Below are positions 15,449 through 23,638 of a stretch of DNA of 28,178 nt, in pieces. How positions within the stretch are numbered: position 1 is the first letter of the stretch; the number at the start of each line of letters is the position of its first letter. The position numbers were made by a program, and so were the translations under genes. Source of the DNA: Paracoccaceae bacterium (GTDB taxonomy: Bacteria > Pseudomonadota > Alphaproteobacteria > Rhodobacterales > Rhodobacteraceae); NCBI GenBank assembly GCA_024304875.1, contig JAMWZF010000005.1, forward strand, positions 1 through 28,178, given 5' to 3'. Under the pieces are notes generated by a model. That model was not told the origin of the DNA. It did not search any database and worked only from the letters and a program-made list of their open reading frames with translations.

Positions 15449-15726
15449 CTGGATCAGCTCCTTGTGCAGGGCCGGATCGCGGCGCAACCGATTAGACGGA
15501 AGAGGGCCGCGGTCCGATCGAGGCGGACGCTAGGAAGAAATCCGAAATTTTCTGTTAAGCGCCGACCGCCTTTTTCACACCCAGCGGACCTGTCGAGACC
15601 CCGCGTTGGCAAACGGGAAACCGGCACGGCCTTTTGGCTTCCTTAAGACATCGGGTGCTAGGCCGGCGGCGACGTCACCGGATTGGGAAAGGTCGAATCG
15701 ATGCAGGCGGACCGGACCGTGAGCGC
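15449..15726. promoter_or_regulatory. Divergent control region of the two chemotaxis arms
   Basis: This stretch separates the leftward STAS-cheY-cheA arm from the rightward cheB-cheD-mcp arm, so promoters for both must lie here. It includes a locally AT-richer block (15537-15585, containing TTTTCTGTTAAG and CTTTTTCACAC) and a TTCCTTAAGACAT block near 15640-15652. I could not assign clear sigma-70, sigma-28 or CtrA sites. Confidence 0.4.
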
Positions 15727-16653
15727 GTGGGATCTGCTCTGAACAGGGAATTCGGAATTCTCCTCGTGGATCCCGCCGGCGACGCGGGAGGCCATGTCAC
15801 GGCTGCTGTCCGGGACGAACCCGGGATGGTGTTGGTCGGCCTGGCCGCAGACATACCGGCGGCACGGCAGATCACCGCGCGGTCCGATCCTGACCTCGTG
15901 CTCTTCGCGGCGGCCCTCGCCCGTGGCCCGGACTATGCCCGCCTGGTCGAGGATCTGCGCACCCGCGGCATTCGGAGGGCGATCCTGCCGGCTCGGGGGG
16001 GAAGCCTGGCGCTGTCCGGCTTTCGGCCCGCAGCGGGGCAGCCACTCGGCAGCCCTCCGGACGGGACCTGGAAAACGGTGGTCATCGGCGCATCGACGGG
16101 GGGAATCGAGGCACTTCTCGCCGTGCTGGGCGCCTGGCCCGAGAACGGCCCCCCCACGCTGATCGTGCAACACATCAATCCCGCCTTCCTGGAGGGTGTC
16201 GCCTCCCGCCTGGATCGCCTGTGCGCCGCCAAGGTGCGCTCGGCCGAGTCCGGCGCGCCGGTCCGCGCCGGCCATGTCTATCTCGCTCCCGGAAACCGAC
16301 GTCACCTTGTCCTGGCGCCCGGCGGCGAGACGTGCCGACTGGTCGACGCGCCGCCGATGAGTGGCCACCGTCCCTCCGTCGATGCCCTTTTCGAGAGCGC
16401 TGCGGCCCTCGGTCCCGGTGTCGTCGGCGTCATCCTTACCGGGATGGGACAGGACGGCGCCCGTGGCCTGGCCGCGATACGCGCCGCCGGCGGCCATACG
16501 ATCGGCCAGGACCGCGCCAGTTCGGTCGTCTACGGCATGCCCCGCGCCGCAATGGCCGCCGGGGCCGTCGAAGAGGAGCTTCCCCTCGCACAGATCGGGC
16601 CGGCGGCTGTACGCGCCGCCGCCCTAGGGCACGAAAGGGCCGCCGATGTTTGA
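15727..16653 (+). CDS. cheB: CheB chemoreceptor methylesterase with degenerate receiver domain
   Basis: 308 residues. CheB removes receptor methyl groups and deamidates glutamines. The C-terminal esterase is complete: Ser123 (IGASTGG), His149 (IVQHINPAF) and Asp243 (LTGMGQDGA), spaced 26 and 94 residues, close to the classical enzyme. The N-terminal part (about 8-95) has receiver-like strands (FGILLVDPAGD, MVLVGLAAD, DPDLVLFAAALARG), but the acidic pair is reduced to one Asp and the phospho-acceptor Asp is replaced by Ala. The usual MPxMDG loop is also absent. It therefore cannot be activated by CheA in the usual way. The linker is short. No ATG is available: the GTG at 15727 just before the first strand is the best start, and upstream codons in this frame are Arg-rich noise. 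The stop overlaps cheD by 8 bases. Confidence 0.88.
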   Translation: MGSALNREFGILLVDPAGDAGGHVTAAVRDEPGMVLVGLAADIPAARQITARSDPDLVLFAAALARGPDYARLVEDLRTRGIRRAILPARGGSLALSGFRPAAGQPLGSPPDGTWKTVVIGASTGGIEALLAVLGAWPENGPPTLIVQHINPAFLEGVASRLDRLCAAKVRSAESGAPVRAGHVYLAPGNRRHLVLAPGGETCRLVDAPPMSGHRPSVDALFESAAALGPGVVGVILTGMGQDGARGLAAIRAAGGHTIGQDRASSVVYGMPRAAMAAGAVEEELPLAQIGPAAVRAAALGHERAADV

Positions 16654-17182
16654 CCGAAAAGAGACCATGATCCACATCATCCAGGGCCAGTTCGAGGTTT
16701 CGGACCGTCCCGGCGACATCATGACGACGGTTCTGGGCTCGTGTGTTGCGGCGTGCCTTCATGACCCGGTCGGCCGCATCGGCGGGATGAACCATTTCCT
16801 CCTGCCCGGATCCGACCCGGACGACCGCACGAACGTCAAGTACGGCGCCTACTCGATGGAACAGCTCATCAACGCCATGCTGCGCGCCGGCGCCCAGCGC
16901 GCCCGGATCGAGGCACACCTCTTCGGGGGCGCCAACGTGGTCAAGGGGCTGGGGCGGATCGGCGACAGCAACCGGGTCTTCGCGACGGATTTCGTGCGCA
17001 GGGAGGGGTTTGCCCTGCGGACGGACGATACCGGGGGCATCTTCGGCCGGCGCGTCCGCTTCGACCCGATCACCGGGCGGAGCGAAGTTCGGGTCCTGAA
17101 TGCCGAGACGCCGGTGGTGCAGCAGGTCGAGCGGATCGTGCCACGAGCCATTGAACCCTCCGGGGCGGTCGAGCTGTTCTGA
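16646..17182 (+). CDS. cheD: CheD chemoreceptor glutamine deamidase
   Basis: 178 residues. CheD converts specific receptor glutamines to glutamate. The active-site Cys33 lies in VLGSCVAACLHD and His50 in GGMNHFLLPG; Thr27/28 precede the Cys at the usual distance. The later block HLFGGANVVKGLGRIGDSNRVF is the family's conserved glycine-rich region. The ATG at 16646 overlaps the end of cheB. A second ATG at 16667, preceded by AAAGAGA, gives MIHIIQGQF and may be the main start. The enzyme probably acts on the MCP encoded just downstream. With a CheB that lacks a phospho-acceptor, CheD could be the more responsive adaptation enzyme. Confidence 0.93.
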   Translation: MFDRKETMIHIIQGQFEVSDRPGDIMTTVLGSCVAACLHDPVGRIGGMNHFLLPGSDPDDRTNVKYGAYSMEQLINAMLRAGAQRARIEAHLFGGANVVKGLGRIGDSNRVFATDFVRREGFALRTDDTGGIFGRRVRFDPITGRSEVRVLNAETPVVQQVERIVPRAIEPSGAVELF

Positions 17183-17197
17183 CGCGTCCTCCGAAAC

Positions 17198-17224
17198 CAA
17201 AGATTAACAGATGAGGGCGTATTC
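17198..17224 (+). promoter_or_regulatory. Possible flagellar sigma-28-type promoter of the mcp gene
   Basis: CAAAGATT (17198-17205), 11 bases, then GCGTATTC (17217-17224) resembles the FliA consensus TAAAGTTT-N11-GCCGATAA with 6 of 8 and 4 of 8 matches at correct spacing. It lies 45 bases before the mcp ATG, in the only gap of the rightward arm. The second half is weak, so this is tentative. Confidence 0.25.
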
Positions 17225-17268
17225 GAGCCCATCACAACAGGCCGAGACCCGACCGGACAGGACGTGCG

Positions 17269-19347
17269 ATGCTGAAGCGACTTAGACTGAAGACGATGAT
17301 CTCCCTTGGTGTCGCCCTCGCGGCGACGGTCGCGATGATCGCGCTCGCGGTAACGCTGATCCTCGAGGCGCGGGCTGTCCGGTTGTCCGGCCTCAACGAA
17401 TCGCTCGATGTGGGGACCAGCGTTCTCACGTTCGATCTCAACACCAGCTTCAACGCCCAGGGATTCAAGCCTATCGTGGGAGAGGACGGTCGGGTGGATG
17501 CCGTGCGATGGCCGTCGGTCGCCGATTTCGATACGCATACGATCGTCGATTTCTCGACCGAGCAGACATTGGTCAGCCTGTCGGTCCTGCGCCTGGACCC
17601 CTCCGGCACACTGCGACGCGTCAGCACCAGCTTTCGCGACGAGGCCGGAGAGCGCCTTCTGGATACCACGCTGGACCCCGTCATTGCAGAGAGGGTCGTC
17701 GCCGGCGACGACGTTCGGGTCCGCGCAAGTCGCGGAGGGTCGGACTATCTGCTGATGTACATGCCGATCACCGCCGAGGACGGGAAGGTGGTCGGCGCGC
17801 TGGAGTCCGGAGTTTCCGCCTCCCTGCTCAGCGGACCGGTGACCTCGATGACGGCCGAAGCTGCCGCCATCACCCTTGGTGTCCTTCTTGCGGCGCTTGT
17901 GGCCAACCACCTGCTGCTCCGTCACCTGTTCCGGCCGTTCGGCGAGATGCGTGGCTCGATCGACCGGCTCGCTGCGGGCGAGTACTCCGAGCCGATCCCG
18001 GGCACCGATTCGATGAACGAGTTCGGACGTATTGCGACGGGTCTCGAACAGTTGCGGACCGTCCTGTCCGAGATGGAGACCCTGCGCCGGGATCAGGACA
18101 GGATTCGCGAGGACGTCGCCCAACAGTCCGCGCAGCAGGGCCATGTGGTCCGGACAATCACAAGCGGTCTCAGTCGGCTTGCCGATGGCGACCTGTCCGA
18201 CCCGATCGAAAGACCCTTCGCGCCCGAGTACGAGGGTCTTCGCGCCAGCTACAACGCGGCGATCGAGAAGCTGGGCGCCGTGATGGCGTCGATCCTGGAG
18301 GTCACCGATGGCGTCCGAAGCGGCGCCTCGGAGATCCACCAGGCAGCCGAGGATCTGTCTGCCCGGGCCGAAACCCAGGCAGCGACCCTCGAGGAGAGTG
18401 CCGCTGCCCTGAATCAGCTGACCGAAAGCGTGACCAGCACCAGCGAGCGTGCCACGCAGGCCGAGATCGCCGGCCGCAAGAGCCGCGACAGGGCCGAGAA
18501 CGGCGTCAGCGTGGTCCGCGAAGCGATGGCCGCGATGGGGAATATCGAGAAAAGCAGCGAAAACGTCCGCCACATCATAGAGGTGATCGACGACATCGCC
18601 TTCCAGACAAACCTGCTCGCATTGAACGCCGGGGTCGAGGCGGCGCGGGCGGGCGAGGCCGGCAAGGGTTTCGCCGTCGTCGCCTCCGAAGTGCGGTCCC
18701 TCGCGCAGAGGTCCTCGGCATCCGCCAGGGAGATCAGCACCCTCATCACCGAGAGCGCCAGTCATGTGGGCGAGGGGAGCCGGCTGGTGAAGAGTACCGG
18801 CGAACTGCTCGAGGAAATCCTGGGAAACACCGTCGACCTGCAGGAACTCATGTCGGAGATTGCCTCGGCCGCCCGCGAACAGGCCTCGGGGATCCAGGAG
18901 ATCAACGGGGGCGTGAACCAGCTCGACACGGTCACGCAGCAGAACGCCGCCGTCGCGGAGGAGACCAATGCAGCAGCGACCAGCCTGCGCGAGCGGGCCG
19001 AGAGCCTGGGCGCAAGCATCGCGTCGTTCCGGCTCGGAGATGTCCGGCGGGCACCGGTGGCAGAGGTGTCGGCCCCGGAGAACGGCACCGGGACGGCAAC
19101 TGCCGGCATACCTGGGTCGGTGACGTCTCGGTCGATGCCTGGATCCGTCCTCGAACAGAAATCGGGGGCCGAGCCGTTCCCCTCTGCCGGGGCGTCAGGG
19201 ACCGCGACACCGAGACGCTCGGCTCGGAAGGCATCGTCATCGCGGACCGAATCGCCCGGCTCCAAGGTTTCGGCCCTCGAAGCGGCCATCGCGCAGACGG
19301 CTTCCGCATTCCCAAAGGCGGCCGCGTCGGATTTCGAGGGGTTCTGA
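17269..19347 (+). CDS. Methyl-accepting chemotaxis protein (transmembrane receptor)
   Basis: 692 residues. The first membrane helix spans about residues 9-33. A periplasmic sensor of about 160 residues follows (no cysteines or haem motif; dCache/4HB identity not resolved), with the second helix at about 197-220. A HAMP region with RPFGEMRGSIDRLAAGEYSEPI comes next, then a second HAMP-like stretch (LADGDLSDPIE) and a long signalling coiled coil. The hairpin tip IAFQTNLLALNAGVEAARAG and GKGFAVVASEVRSLAQRS is the invariant receptor signature that binds CheA and CheW. After the coiled coil, a Ser/Thr/Pro-rich tail of about 100 residues ends in DFEGF, which fits a variant CheR-tethering pentapeptide (aromatic-x-x-Phe). 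The ATG at 17269 begins MLKRLRLK, right before the helix. The gene is transcribed with cheB-cheD or from its own promoter. Confidence 0.93.
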   Translation: MLKRLRLKTMISLGVALAATVAMIALAVTLILEARAVRLSGLNESLDVGTSVLTFDLNTSFNAQGFKPIVGEDGRVDAVRWPSVADFDTHTIVDFSTEQTLVSLSVLRLDPSGTLRRVSTSFRDEAGERLLDTTLDPVIAERVVAGDDVRVRASRGGSDYLLMYMPITAEDGKVVGALESGVSASLLSGPVTSMTAEAAAITLGVLLAALVANHLLLRHLFRPFGEMRGSIDRLAAGEYSEPIPGTDSMNEFGRIATGLEQLRTVLSEMETLRRDQDRIREDVAQQSAQQGHVVRTITSGLSRLADGDLSDPIERPFAPEYEGLRASYNAAIEKLGAVMASILEVTDGVRSGASEIHQAAEDLSARAETQAATLEESAAALNQLTESVTSTSERATQAEIAGRKSRDRAENGVSVVREAMAAMGNIEKSSENVRHIIEVIDDIAFQTNLLALNAGVEAARAGEAGKGFAVVASEVRSLAQRSSASAREISTLITESASHVGEGSRLVKSTGELLEEILGNTVDLQELMSEIASAAREQASGIQEINGGVNQLDTVTQQNAAVAEETNAAATSLRERAESLGASIASFRLGDVRRAPVAEVSAPENGTGTATAGIPGSVTSRSMPGSVLEQKSGAEPFPSAGASGTATPRRSARKASSSRTESPGSKVSALEAAIAQTASAFPKAAASDFEGF

Positions 19348-19350
19348 GAA

Positions 19351-19397
19351 TGACCCGCGACCGGGTCATGCCTGGATCACCTTGGAATGATCCAAGG
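19351..19397 (+). terminator. Tandem hairpins after the mcp gene
   Basis: TGACCCG (19351-19357) pairs with CGGGTCA (19362-19368) around CGAC, and 11 bases later CCTTGGA (19380-19386) pairs with TCCAAGG (19391-19397) around ATGA. Both are perfect 7-bp stems with 4-base loops. They begin 4 bases after the mcp stop. No T tract follows, so they may act as a Rho-assisted terminator or mRNA 3' stabiliser between the chemotaxis arm and the next operon. Confidence 0.5.
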
Positions 19398-19527
19398 GTC
19401 CGGAGCGGACACCGCACACCGGCAGAGCGATCGGCATCCACGCAATCTCGACAGGCGACTGATTTCCGATTGCAGCCGCCGGCGGAATGACATTCGGTGC
19501 CGTCGAAATTCGTCGAGGGACACTGAC

Positions 19528-20313
19528 ATGCCGATCCGTACACTGATCTGGAACGAGTACGTTCACGAACGGGAAAACCCCATCGTGAAGGGCGTCTATC
19601 CCGACGGGATCCATCAGGCCATCGCGACCGCGCTCTCCGCGGACGATGACGTTCGGACCGACACCGCCACCCTGCAGGAGCCGGAGCACGGTCTGACCGA
19701 GCAGCGCCTGGCCGAAACCGATGTCCTGCTCTGGTGGGGACACGCGCGGCACGGGGAGGTGTCTGACGAGGTGGCGGATCGGGTCTGCCGTCACGTCTGG
19801 GCCGGGATGGGCCTGATCGCCCTGCATTCGGCCCATTTCTCGAAGCCCTTCAAGCGCCTTCTCGGCACCCCCTGCAACCTGACCTGGCGCGAGGCGGGCG
19901 AGACGGAGCGGGTCTGGTGCGCCGACCCGGGCCATCCCATTGCCGCCGGCCTGCCGGACCGCTTCGAACTGCCTCAGGAGGAGATGTACGGAGAGCCCTT
20001 CGGCGTGCCCGCCCCGGACGAGACCGTCTTCATCAGCTGGTTCCAGGGCGGCGAGGTCTTCCGCTCGGGCCTGACCTGGCGGCGGGGCGCCGGGAAGGTC
20101 TTCTACTTCCGGCCCGGCCACGAGACCTACCCCACCTATCACGACGCGAACGTCCAACGGGTCATCGCCAACGCGGTCCGCTGGGCGCACAACCCCGCCC
20201 CGCGCCGCGACAACGTGGAGGCCGCGCCGAACGTCCCGGCCGACCAGGCCCCCGAACCGCTGACCGCGACGGGACCGCGCCTGCACGGCGACGGCCAGGA
20301 CGGGTTCCGGTGA
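19528..20313 (+). CDS. ThuA-like domain protein
   Basis: 261 residues of the class-I glutamine-amidotransferase-like ThuA family. Seen: IRTLIWNEYVHE at the first strand, IVKGVYPDGIHQAI, LLWWGHARHGEVSDE, GLIALHSAHFSKPFKRL in the position of the nucleophile elbow (no Cys; ThuA proteins are not amidotransferases), and GAGKVFYFRPGHETYPTYHD near the C-terminus. ThuA of rhizobia is involved in trehalose or related disaccharide use, probably acting on 3-keto sugars, and is usually paired with a Gfo/Idh partner as here. The ATG at 19528 has GAGGGA seven bases upstream. The frame overlaps the next gene by 4 bases (GTGA). An Asn/Pro/Asp-rich tail of about 30 residues follows the domain. Confidence 0.88.
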   Translation: MPIRTLIWNEYVHERENPIVKGVYPDGIHQAIATALSADDDVRTDTATLQEPEHGLTEQRLAETDVLLWWGHARHGEVSDEVADRVCRHVWAGMGLIALHSAHFSKPFKRLLGTPCNLTWREAGETERVWCADPGHPIAAGLPDRFELPQEEMYGEPFGVPAPDETVFISWFQGGEVFRSGLTWRRGAGKVFYFRPGHETYPTYHDANVQRVIANAVRWAHNPAPRRDNVEAAPNVPADQAPEPLTATGPRLHGDGQDGFR

Positions 20314-21374
20314 CGCCGATCCGCCTTCTGATCCTTGGCACCGGGGCGATGGCGGAGGGTCACGCCGCGGCCTTCGGCGCGATGGCGGGCGTGACGCTCG
20401 CCGGGGCTGTGGATGTCGACGAAGACCGGCTGACCGCCTTTGCCGACACGTTCGGCATCGAGACGCGCCATGCCGGCATCGAGGAGGCGCTCGAGGCAGG
20501 GGGCTTCGACGCGGTGACCAACGTCACGCCCGACGCCGTCCACTACGCCACCACGATGCCGGTCCTTGCCGCAGGCCTGCCGATCCTCTGTGAGAAGCCG
20601 CTTGCCACCAATGCCGCCCACGCCACCGCGATGGCCGAAGCGGCGGACCTCGCCGGCGTGACCAACATGGTCAACCTCAGCTACCGCAACGTGCCCGCCC
20701 TGACCGCGGCCCGGGACCTGATCGCCCGGGGGAAACTGGGAGAGTTGCGTCACTTCGATGCCGCCTACCTGCAAAGCTGGCTGACCCAGCCGACCTGGGG
20801 CGACTGGCGCACGGACAGCCGCTGGCTCTGGCGGCTGAGCACGCGGCACGGGTCCGCGGGCGTGATGGGGGACGTGGGCGTCCATATCGTCGATTTCCTG
20901 ACCTACGCCGCCGGACAGGACATCGCGCGCCTGTCCTGCCGGATGACGACCTTCCCCAAGGCGGAGAACGACCGGATCGGGGAGTACGTCCTTGACGCCA
21001 ACGACAGCATGGCGATGCACGCGGCCCTGTCCGGCGGGGCCTCGGGCGTGATCCATGCCTCCCGCTTCGCGACCGGTCACATGAACGACCTGCACCTGAG
21101 GCTCTACGGAACCGAAGGGGCGCTCGAGCTGATCTACACGCACGGCTCTGCCAGGCTGAGCGCCTGCCTCGGCCCCGAGGCGATGGCGGCGGCGGAATGG
21201 ACGCCGGTGAGGGCGACACAGGTCCCGAGCAATTTCGAGCGGTTCATTGCCGCGGTCCGCCAGGGCGAACCCGTGGCGCCGGACTTCCGCCGCGGTGCTG
21301 CGCTGCAGCAGGTCATCGACCTGGCCGTCCGGTCGGATGCGGAAGGTGGCAAGGACCTGGCCGTGACGCCTTAG
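20310..21374 (+). CDS. Gfo/Idh/MocA-family NAD(P)-dependent oxidoreductase
   Basis: 354 residues from a GTG that overlaps the ThuA stop. The N-terminal Rossmann fold has LLILGTGAMAEGHAAAF, and the family hallmark CEKPLA lies at about residues 94-99. The C-terminal alpha/beta domain has GVMGDVGVHIVDF with His192, the usual catalytic-type histidine, and later HLRLYGTEGALEL. These enzymes oxidise or reduce sugars and polyols. Together with ThuA it probably processes a keto-sugar or disaccharide, but the substrate cannot be read from the sequence. GTG is the only start close to the first strand; the longer frame upstream lies inside the ThuA gene in another frame. No sugar transporter is in the window. 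Confidence 0.9.
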   Translation: MTPIRLLILGTGAMAEGHAAAFGAMAGVTLAGAVDVDEDRLTAFADTFGIETRHAGIEEALEAGGFDAVTNVTPDAVHYATTMPVLAAGLPILCEKPLATNAAHATAMAEAADLAGVTNMVNLSYRNVPALTAARDLIARGKLGELRHFDAAYLQSWLTQPTWGDWRTDSRWLWRLSTRHGSAGVMGDVGVHIVDFLTYAAGQDIARLSCRMTTFPKAENDRIGEYVLDANDSMAMHAALSGGASGVIHASRFATGHMNDLHLRLYGTEGALELIYTHGSARLSACLGPEAMAAAEWTPVRATQVPSNFERFIAAVRQGEPVAPDFRRGAALQQVIDLAVRSDAEGGKDLAVTP

Positions 21375-21397
21375 CCTTTCGGCAACACATCGCCGCG

Positions 21398-22258
21398 ATG
21401 CTGCGCCGCGGGCGGTTGCCAGCCGCCAATTCGCCGCAATCATGGCACATGACGCCGGATGCGCGTGTGGAGGCCGATGGGACGCAGCTGTCCGTGAGTT
21501 TAGAGAACACCGCGGGGACCGAGCCGTCGTCGGGGCCGGTGCAGGTCGGCTGGTTCCTCAACCAGACGAAGGGCACCGTCATCTACGACGCGCCGGAGCG
21601 GTTTCGCGGCGCCGACAAGGCCCGCACCCACGCCAAGAGCGCCAGCCGCTGCCCGGCCGTCATCAACATGGAAAGCCGGTATTTCGTCATCAAGTGCCCC
21701 TTCGACCTCAATCTCGGGTTCGCGCGGGACAAGGAGGGCAAGCCGGTCCTGCGCAACCTCTCCGGCGATCTGAGCGGCATCCGCTCGAACAAGCTGCGCG
21801 AGAAGGTCCACATGACCGCGGAGCATGAGTGGCGCTATCCCGGTGTGCCGACGATCCAGGTCGAGACGCCTTACGTCTTCATCGCGGACGAGCCGGTCTA
21901 TGCCACGCAACTGTCCTGCTTCATGCACTATTCCCGCGATCCGCTGCCCGGCACCATCTTCGGCGGCCGCTACCCGATCAACGTCTGGCCGCGCCCGCTG
22001 ATGTGGGCCTTCGAATGGCACGACATCGAAAAGCCCCTGACGATCCGGCGCGGCGATCCGTGGTTCTATGTCTGTCTCGAGACCATGCCGCAGGACCGGT
22101 CCGTCGTCCTGTCCGAAGTGGAGCGGACGCCGGAACTGCTCGACTACATGGAGATGATCTCGGGCGCCGTGAACTACGTGAACCAGACGTTCTCCCTGTT
22201 CGAGGCGGCCGAAGCCCGGCGCCCGGCCCGGTTGGTCAATCCGGTCAAAAGGGGCTGA
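21398..22258 (+). CDS. Unrecognised protein of about 286 residues (possibly DUF6065-like)
   Basis: I do not recognise this family with certainty. It is a soluble protein without signal peptide or membrane helix, rich in Trp, Tyr and Phe. Features: GPVQVGWFLNQTKGTVIYDAP, a RCPAVINMESRYFVIKCPFD block with two Cys-Pro pairs, then TPYVFIADEPVYATQLSC, PINVWPRPLMWAFEW and GDPWFYVCLETMP. The Cys-Pro, aromatic and Gly-x-Pro pattern reminds me of a small domain of unknown function found in marine bacteria and phages (DUF6065-like); this is recollection, not proof. Start ATG at 21398, or at 21449 (MTPDARVEADG), which fits the domain better; neither has a clear ribosome binding site. It ends 3 bases before the TPR gene, so it belongs to the same operon and perhaps the same glycan pathway. 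Confidence 0.75.
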   Translation: MLRRGRLPAANSPQSWHMTPDARVEADGTQLSVSLENTAGTEPSSGPVQVGWFLNQTKGTVIYDAPERFRGADKARTHAKSASRCPAVINMESRYFVIKCPFDLNLGFARDKEGKPVLRNLSGDLSGIRSNKLREKVHMTAEHEWRYPGVPTIQVETPYVFIADEPVYATQLSCFMHYSRDPLPGTIFGGRYPINVWPRPLMWAFEWHDIEKPLTIRRGDPWFYVCLETMPQDRSVVLSEVERTPELLDYMEMISGAVNYVNQTFSLFEAAEARRPARLVNPVKRG

Positions 22259-22261
22259 GCC

Positions 22262-23638
22262 ATGCCCCGCGACGAGAAGGGCGCCGCACTCACGGTGCTG
22301 CGCGACAGCGCGATCGAGGCCCACAAGGCGGGTGACCTCGACGCCGCCCAGCGCCGCTATGCCCGCTACCTTGCCCTCGTCCCCCGGGACGGCGGCATCT
22401 GGTCGAACCTCGGTGCGCTGTTCCGCTCCCGCGGGGAGCCGGAGCAGGCGATCCGCGCCCATATGCGCGCCCTGACCCTGACGCCGGATGCGCCCGGAAT
22501 CCGGGGCAACTTCGCCAACGCCCTCACGGACGTCGGCCGCTACGACGAGGCCATCGCCCTGCGCCGCCGGATCCTCAAGGACCGTCCAGACGATCCGCAG
22601 CAGAAGGCCCTCATCGGCCGGGCCATGCGCGGCAAGGGCGTTTACGACGACGCGATCGACTACCTGTCGGACGTGCTGCTCGACCATCCCGAGGACGCGG
22701 AGATCGAGCTCCAGCTGGCCTTCGCGCAGCTGGGCGCGGGCGACTACGAGGAAGGCTTCCGGTCCTATGATGCCCGCTGGCGCACGGGCGAGATGACGGC
22801 GGCGCAGGTGCCCTACCCGCGCTGGCAAGGCGAGGATCTGACCGGAAAGACGGTGCTTGTCGTGCCCGAGCAGGGTTTTGGCGACGCGGTGCTTATGATG
22901 CGCTTCCTGCCCTGGCTGAAGGCGCGTTGCGCCAGGGTCATCTGCCTGACGGAAAAGCCCGTCGCGCGCCTGTTCTCCCGCCTGCCCGGCGCCGACCTCG
23001 CCGCGCCCGAGGTGAAGCGCTCGGCCGGGATCGACGTCTGCCTGTCACCGATGGACCTCCCCCGCCTCGGCCTGACCGGGCCGGAGGACATCCCGCCGCC
23101 GACCCGGCTGCACGTGCCGGAGGACAGCAGCGAACGCGCCGCCGAGATCGTCGGCCCGCACCGCGACGCCTTTCGGGTCGGTGTCGTCTGGACCGGGTCG
23201 GTCACCTACAAGGGCAACGCCTTCCGCTCCTTCACCCACCGTGAATTCCTGCCCCTGACCGAGGTGCCGGGCGTGCAGCTCTTCTCGCTCTACAAGGGCC
23301 CGCTGGTGGAGCGGTTCCAGGCCGACGGGTCGGACGCCTTCCTGATCGACGCCGGCTCCACCGACCGGGACCTCGCCGACTGTGCGGCGATGATGCAGGC
23401 GATGGACCTCGTCATCACCTCGGACACCGCCACCGCGCATATCGCCGGGTCCCTTGGCGTTCCGGTCTGGACCGTGCTGCACTGGGACCCGTTCTGGGTC
23501 TACGGCCACGAGGGCGACACGACGCCCTGGTATCCGTCCATGCGCCTGTTCCGCCAGCGGACGCCGCTGCGGTGGGACGAGGTGTTCGAAGAGGTGCGGG
23601 ACGCCCTGGAAGACGAAATCGGAGGAGACGAGGCATGA
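22262..23638 (+). CDS. TPR protein with C-terminal GT9-like glycosyltransferase domain
   Basis: 458 residues. The first 190 or so residues form about five TPR units (AGDLDAAQRRYARYLALVPRD, then WSNLGALFRSRGEPEQAIRAH and so on). The rest resembles the ADP-heptosyltransferase (GT9/GT-B) fold: VLVVPEQGFGDAVLMMRFLPWLK at the N-domain, RVGVVWTGS, and MDLVITSDTATAHIAGSLGVPVW at the C-domain. That last motif is the strongly conserved donor-binding region. TPR-GT proteins like this decorate proteins or surface glycans. Start ATG at 22262, 3 bases after the previous gene. It overlaps the next gene by an ATGA. The link to DUF6165 and FkbM suggests one pathway, but donor and acceptor are unknown. Confidence 0.83.
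   Translation: MPRDEKGAALTVLRDSAIEAHKAGDLDAAQRRYARYLALVPRDGGIWSNLGALFRSRGEPEQAIRAHMRALTLTPDAPGIRGNFANALTDVGRYDEAIALRRRILKDRPDDPQQKALIGRAMRGKGVYDDAIDYLSDVLLDHPEDAEIELQLAFAQLGAGDYEEGFRSYDARWRTGEMTAAQVPYPRWQGEDLTGKTVLVVPEQGFGDAVLMMRFLPWLKARCARVICLTEKPVARLFSRLPGADLAAPEVKRSAGIDVCLSPMDLPRLGLTGPEDIPPPTRLHVPEDSSERAAEIVGPHRDAFRVGVVWTGSVTYKGNAFRSFTHREFLPLTEVPGVQLFSLYKGPLVERFQADGSDAFLIDAGSTDRDLADCAAMMQAMDLVITSDTATAHIAGSLGVPVWTVLHWDPFWVYGHEGDTTPWYPSMRLFRQRTPLRWDEVFEEVRDALEDEIGGDEA

Noticed and set aside
15600..15660. Possible sigma-54 promoter (GGCAC block followed by TTTTGGC) upstream of cheB
   Set aside because: The GG and GC elements are not at the required spacing; the match is partial only.
15701..15742. 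ATG at 15701 as a start for CheB
   Set aside because: It is out of frame with the CheB domain and closes after 13 codons; the in-frame GTG at 15727 is the better start.
19398..19527. Minus-strand frame in the gap between mcp and the ThuA gene that reads like a protein C-terminus (AAAIGNQSPVEIAW and on)
   Set aside because: Codon bias is suggestive, but the frame continues into the ThuA gene as its shadow, has no start signal, and the plus strand looks equally protein-like; not enough to call a remnant.
20139..22828. Minus-strand frames of 434 and 442 codons opposite the Gfo/Idh and TPR genes
   Set aside because: Shadows of well-supported plus-strand genes with clear family motifs.
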